The notes under the pieces are model-generated. The model saw only the letters and a program-made list of their open reading frames with translations. It made no database searches and was not told where the DNA came from. Positions 16,347 to 20,327 of a stretch of DNA of 20,327 bases are shown here, piece after piece. Both the position numbers and the translations under genes were made by a program. Origin of the DNA: Thecamonas trahens ATCC 50062 (taxonomy: Eukaryota; Apusozoa; Apusomonadida; Apusomonadidae); NCBI RefSeq assembly GCF_000142905.1, contig NW_013657671.1, positions 523,170-543,496 on the forward strand. Direction: 5' to 3'. How positions within the stretch are numbered: the stretch's first letter is position 1; each line of letters opens with the position of its first letter.

Positions 16347-17032
16347 GGGTGTGTGTCCTTGAGCGAGCGTCAAGTGTAGCAACGTGAGCACTCCCTGTGT
16401 CGTCGACAATATCGGTTAATTTGTTCTGTGTGTGTGAGGTCGATAGACAAACGCACCTTATCTGTCACGCTTCTAAGCCGCAGCTGTGGGGGGAAGAACT
16501 GACTGCTGGTGCCTGGTTTGGCTGACGTTTGAGGTGCGGATGATGGGTAGCATGTCCAAACAGATGCGGAGGGGTCTTGGGTTGTGTTTGGGAAAAATGC
16601 AGCTGTGCGATACTGTTCACATACCACCGGGGTGGAACGTATCCACGGGAGAGCAAACGGATGACAGCGAAGATGATTGGTCAAAGGCAGTCAAAGCGGA
16701 TGTCCCGTCCTCGCTGTGCCGCACATGACGAGCATACTCAGATGATGTCCGGAGTCCAGGAGACATTATCAACAGGTAGCGACGGAGTTGCTTGCTGCTC
16801 GTGCTAGTAAGACCATCAAGTGTCCATTAGTCCCCTAGTTAGCGCCCAACTTTCGCGTGTTGGCTGGATAGTTGGGTTGCAAGCGGCTGAGCAAGTGCGG
16901 GAAAGCGGGGCTTTGTTCGAACTTGTGCGGTCATCGTGACTCTATTGTCACCAAATTATTCTTCGATGCAACAAACTTCGACACGTCTCTCCCGCACGCC
17001 GCAGACAAGTCGGATACCCAAAGCACATCAGC
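16347..17032. promoter_or_regulatory. Divergent spacer between membrane-protein gene and Calx-beta gene
   Basis: About 690 bases of mixed, less G/C-rich sequence between two outward-pointing ATGs. It has no credible gene, no long C or G run and no repeat that I recognise, and it must hold both promoters. The frame of the Calx-beta gene has a stop at 16937-16939 and no ATG before 17033. Confidence 0.45.
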
Positions 17033-20000
17033 ATGGCGGTCTACCAAGTCCTGACAACCATGGCAATGGTATGCATGCTTGCACACCTAGCGCGCGGCGA
17101 CGGCACGACCCAACTCGGTACTACGCAGGCGCTTCAAGCGTCGACTGTTCTCTACCTTGACATTGATAACATTGCCAACCAGCGCATTTACTTTCAGGGC
17201 ACGGGTCAACTCCGGATCTACCGCCCTGGAGACTTTGCCCAAGTGGGGACCATTCTTTCCGGCCAATTGTACACTCCGACAATGACGGGTGTGTATGGTG
17301 CGCTCCTTACGCTGGACCAGACGTACGGAGCGGTCTGGGACATCTCCGTGTATGACACGTCGACATCGTCGATTGATGCCGGACGAGTTTTTTCGTTCTC
17401 GTGGAACCTCGCCTCAAACTCGTTCTCTCAGAGCGACGCGGTCGACGTCTCCATCTGGTCACTCTTCTCGACGTCGCTTGGCGCCAAGCTTGTGGAGAAC
17501 CGATTCGAAGGCATGGCGGGCTTCATCTACCAGATCGCCGCGTCGACGACCGGCATCGAGACGGCGACACCAAAATACAAGTCTGTTCTGCAGTCCGGCA
17601 ACTCGGTCACGCCCAACATCCGCCTCTACCTTTCCAAGCCGGAGCACGTCACGCTCTCATCGTCCGTGCCCAACATTGTGTTTGAAGGTGTGGAGTTTGT
17701 CACGCTCGGCTGCTTCGACTTTATCTCTGACTGCAACACCGTGGTCGCAGACAAGGTCCATCCTCGGTTCAAGTTCAACACCGATGCTGCCGGCGGGCGA
17801 TATACTCTTGTCTGCGATACCAACAGTGACGGCGCCCTCGACCTTGTCCGCCAGACCGATACTTCCCTGCGTGGCACAACCGTGGCGGGCGACAACATTG
17901 TCGAGTGGGATGGTCGCGATGACAACAACGCCCTCGTCACCGCGGGCTTTTACACCTGCAAGATGTTTGTCTATCTCGATGAGATCCACTTCCCGCTGGT
18001 CGACATGGAGACGGTGTACCCCGGCCTGCGGATGTTTGATCACTCAAGTGGCACGCCTCGCCCGCAGATCATGTACTGGAACGATGATGGAGTCAACGCG
18101 CCGATCGCGATGCCCAACGGGCAGTTCGGCGCGACGTACTCGGGATGCTGCGGCATCGACTCGGGAGTATCGACCGATCCGATTTCTCCCAACGTCAATG
18201 CACGATCCTGGGGCAACTTTGTCTCGGGCTCCAAGGGTGATACCGCCATCCTCAACACCTTTTCGCTTGTCGAGGTCACTGTCTCGGAGGCCATCAACAT
18301 CTCGGTGGCACAGCCGTCACAGTGCGAGACTGCGACGGTGAATCTCATCGACTACGTCCTGACGGAGCTTGACTCGGGCACCACCGTTGTCGAGGTCAAG
18401 CTTGCCGTCTCATCGTACCTCGCTGGCGACATCACGCTGGCCTACACGACGGCCGACGGTACGGCGACAGCTGGCTCGGGCGACTACGTCGCCACCTCAG
18501 GCTCCATCGTCATCAGCTCGGGCGACTTTTGTAACTCGCTCTCGGTCACCATCAATGGTGACGACATTGTCGAGTACGACGAGTGGTTCTTCCTCGACGT
18601 GACCCAGACAGCAGGCCCTACGGTGATCATCGCTGACGGACGAGCGAACGTCACCATCCTCAACGACGACACACCGGTCACCATCTCGATGACCAACAGC
18701 GCTACCTCAGTCACCGAGCCCTCGAGCGGATCGGCCAATGCCGGACTTACGTTTACCCTCTCGGCGCCCTCGACAGCGCCGGTTACGGTCTACCTCGCGA
18801 CGACAGCCCCTGGCGGATCGCTCGTGACGAGCGGAACCGACTTTACTCCCCCGCCGGCGTCGATTGTTATCCCGGCCGGCGTCACAACGTTTACTTACGA
18901 CATTCCCGTGGCCGCAGACAGGTTCTGGGACGACGGTGAGCAGTTTACCGTCTCCATCGCCGGCACCTCGGTCGAAGGTGCCGTGGGCGGACAGACATCG
19001 ACAACGTTCACCATCAACGACAGCGGCCCTGCCCCTGTGGTCACGGCGTCGGTCGTCTCCGGCAACGTGGCGTCGAGCACCGGCGACGGCACGGCATCCC
19101 TCTCCTCAACTCTCCCGGGTGACGGACGAGTCGGCGAGTCCAACGAGGTTGTGTACCAGCTGACACTCTCGCGTCCGTCCGAGTACGCCGCCGGACTCAC
19201 GCTTAATGTCGACGGGCCGGCAACAACCGCCACGCTTCCTGGCGATGCGGACTTGGTCGGCACCATCGATCGAACGGGCGGACCGTTCACGATCGCTGCC
19301 GGCGAGACCTCCTTTAACGTCTCACTAGTGGTGGCTGGCGATGGCGATGCAGAGGCGGATGAAGTTGTCGACTTTGATGCGGTGGTCAACCTTAACGGTG
19401 CGAGCAACCCGACGACGACCGCGACCATCTTGACCAACATCCCCAACGACGATGTGGCGGTGGTGCAGATGGCGGCGCCGACGGCAGCGACAACAGAGCC
19501 GGGCTCTGGCACGGTCAACGTGCCCATCACAGTCAACTTGCTCGCTACTTCGCCATCGCCTGTCACGATCAACATCCAGACGTCTGTCTCATCCGGTTCA
19601 CTCGCGACTGGCGGGGCTGACTTTACGGCCGAGTCAACAACTGTTGTCGTTCCTCCAGGCCAGATGTCCGTGGTGTACAACGCAGTTGTGGCTGCGGATA
19701 CATGGTACGACGGCGGCGAGACGTTCGACGTCAAGATTACCGGAGCAGACAACGGCTTTGCCGTCGGCGCGGCTGACACGACGGTCGTGACGATTGCTGA
19801 CTCGGGACCGGCGCCGGTGCTGACCGCGACGGTGGTCGGCGGAACGACGACCGCTGTGTCGGGCGACGGGACGGATGTTATTGATGTGACCGGTCCCGAG
19901 GGCGCGGCGTCGACGACCAACGAGCTTGTGGTCGAGCTTGCGCTGTCGCGGCCATCCGAGTACGCGGCTGGACTCACGGTTCAGGTCGATGGTGTGACGT

Positions 20001-20327
20001 CGACGGCTGATGTGCCGTCCGATGCGACGATTGTTGACACTGTGGCGCGGACGGGAAGCCCGATGACGATCCCGGCGCTTGCGACGACACACCAGGTGTC
20101 TGTTGTGGTGTCGGGCGACGGGGTGCTCGAGCCGACCGAGGTGCTCGACCTTGGCCTTATCGCCAACTACGGCGGCGCGGAACTGGCGGCTGACGTGGTC
20201 AGCGTGACCGCGACGATCACCAACGATGACGCGGCGGTGGTGACGATGGCGGCCGGGACGGCTGCAGCGACCGAGCCCGGATCGGGGACGGTCAACGTGC
20301 CGATCACGGTGACGATGGACACGACGG
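17033..20327 (+). CDS. Secreted Calx-beta repeat protein, 3' end outside the window
   Basis: An open frame from the ATG at 17033 runs to the window end (1098 complete codons, no stop). The start has A at -3 and G at +4, and an in-frame stop lies upstream at 16937. Residues 1 to about 22 (MAVYQVLTTMAMVCMLAHLA) are a signal peptide. A head of about 400 residues follows, beta-rich and with scattered Cys. It contains DTNSDGALD (262-270, a calcium-loop-like DxNxDG pattern) and EWDGRDDNNALVTAGFYTCK (from 291), resembling the FlgD-type Ig-like fold. Then come Calx-beta domains: 430-546, 547-668, 669-807, 808-928, 929-1066 and the start of a sixth. Several end in the canonical NDD, with acidic DDxxEYDE-like clusters. 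Calx-beta domains bind calcium in Na/Ca exchangers, integrin beta-4 and many adhesins. No membrane anchor is visible because the gene is cut. Likely a cell-surface adhesion or matrix protein. Confidence 0.9.
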   Translation, partial: MAVYQVLTTMAMVCMLAHLARGDGTTQLGTTQALQASTVLYLDIDNIANQRIYFQGTGQLRIYRPGDFAQVGTILSGQLYTPTMTGVYGALLTLDQTYGAVWDISVYDTSTSSIDAGRVFSFSWNLASNSFSQSDAVDVSIWSLFSTSLGAKLVENRFEGMAGFIYQIAASTTGIETATPKYKSVLQSGNSVTPNIRLYLSKPEHVTLSSSVPNIVFEGVEFVTLGCFDFISDCNTVVADKVHPRFKFNTDAAGGRYTLVCDTNSDGALDLVRQTDTSLRGTTVAGDNIVEWDGRDDNNALVTAGFYTCKMFVYLDEIHFPLVDMETVYPGLRMFDHSSGTPRPQIMYWNDDGVNAPIAMPNGQFGATYSGCCGIDSGVSTDPISPNVNARSWGNFVSGSKGDTAILNTFSLVEVTVSEAINISVAQPSQCETATVNLIDYVLTELDSGTTVVEVKLAVSSYLAGDITLAYTTADGTATAGSGDYVATSGSIVISSGDFCNSLSVTINGDDIVEYDEWFFLDVTQTAGPTVIIADGRANVTILNDDTPVTISMTNSATSVTEPSSGSANAGLTFTLSAPSTAPVTVYLATTAPGGSLVTSGTDFTPPPASIVIPAGVTTFTYDIPVAADRFWDDGEQFTVSIAGTSVEGAVGGQTSTTFTINDSGPAPVVTASVVSGNVASSTGDGTASLSSTLPGDGRVGESNEVVYQLTLSRPSEYAAGLTLNVDGPATTATLPGDADLVGTIDRTGGPFTIAAGETSFNVSLVVAGDGDAEADEVVDFDAVVNLNGASNPTTTATILTNIPNDDVAVVQMAAPTAATTEPGSGTVNVPITVNLLATSPSPVTINIQTSVSSGSLATGGADFTAESTTVVVPPGQMSVVYNAVVAADTWYDGGETFDVKITGADNGFAVGAADTTVVTIADSGPAPVLTATVVGGTTTAVSGDGTDVIDVTGPEGAASTTNELVVELALSRPSEYAAGLTVQVDGVTSTADVPSDATIVDTVARTGSPMTIPALATTHQVSVVVSGDGVLEPTEVLDLGLIANYGGAELAADVVSVTATITNDDAAVVTMAAGTAAATEPGSGTVNVPITVTMDTT
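18320..18670 (+). other. First, most divergent Calx-beta domain
   Basis: Residues 430-546. It contains TADGTATAGSGDY (the usual Calx-beta central strand pattern), NGDDIVEYDEWFFLDV and the closing ILNDD. It differs clearly from the following A/B units and keeps the textbook motifs best. Confidence 0.85.
18689..20327 (+). repeat. Two-domain Calx-beta superrepeat, period 777-780 bases
   Basis: Equivalent Met codons at 18689, 19469 and 20246 begin A-type domains (TEPxSG ... ending DSGPAP). Each is followed by a longer B-type domain (NExVxxLxLSRPSEYAAGL ... ending NDD). The spacing is 780 and 777 bases (260 and 259 residues). The two B-domain SRPSEYAAGL blocks are exactly 777 bases apart. The third A unit is cut by the window end; its TEPGSGTVNVPIT block matches the second A unit residue for residue. 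Confidence 0.92.

Noticed and set aside
16347-17032. Search for tRNA or small RNA genes in the largest spacers
   Set aside because: No cloverleaf with a GGTTCGA-type T-arm box or other recognisable RNA gene was seen by eye here or in 14182-15091.
17289-18341. Plus-strand open frame of 350 codons, and a 360-codon minus-strand frame at 18895-19977
   Set aside because: Both are shadows of the Calx-beta gene frame, which runs uninterrupted from 17033 to the window end.

Overview
The window looks like nuclear DNA of a GC-rich, gene-dense unicellular eukaryote. The genes are eukaryotic in type: a mitochondrial-style alanyl-tRNA synthetase, a fused ABCD-type transporter, a WS/DGAT acyltransferase, a putatively N-myristoylated leucine-rich-repeat protein, an ankyrin protein and a secreted Calx-beta repeat protein. 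One gene has a clear GT-AG intron. Coding regions are strongly G/C-biased and homopolymeric C or G runs sit between genes. This would fit a heterotrophic flagellate such as the apusomonad Thecamonas, but that assignment is inference from style, not a database match.

Layout (strand in brackets): 1-399 C-rich upstream tract; 400-3182 alanyl-tRNA synthetase (+), whole except for one reading-frame break near 2716-2760; 3213-5621 LRR/coiled-coil protein (-); 5948-6655 uncharacterised protein with a faint Arf-like C-terminal half (+); 6686-10978 full-size ABCD-like transporter (-); 11099-11465 very G-rich divergent spacer; 11466-13001 WS/DGAT acyltransferase (+); 13027-14181 ankyrin-repeat protein (-); 14182-15340 mostly non-coding, with GATC palindromes, a C run and a perfect (ATG)16 microsatellite; 15341-15463 possible small protein or terminal exon (+); 15544-16346 two-exon four-helix membrane protein (-); 17033 to the window end, the first 1098 residues of a secreted Calx-beta protein (+) that continues beyond the window.

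Strands alternate without exception, so every neighbouring pair is convergent or divergent. Three convergent pairs have stop codons only 30, 30 and 25 bases apart, so their 3' untranslated regions must overlap the opposite gene. The divergent spacers hold the unusual low-complexity tracts. There is no operon-like grouping. The only functional link suggested by position is the divergent pair of a fatty-acyl-type transporter and a wax ester/triacylglycerol synthase, which share one G-rich spacer and could balance use and storage of fatty acids.

The most unusual object is the Calx-beta protein: its ectodomain is built of a two-domain (A+B) superrepeat of about 260 residues rather than a simple one-domain repeat. 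I see no prokaryotic defence system, CRISPR array, transposon, rRNA or tRNA gene.
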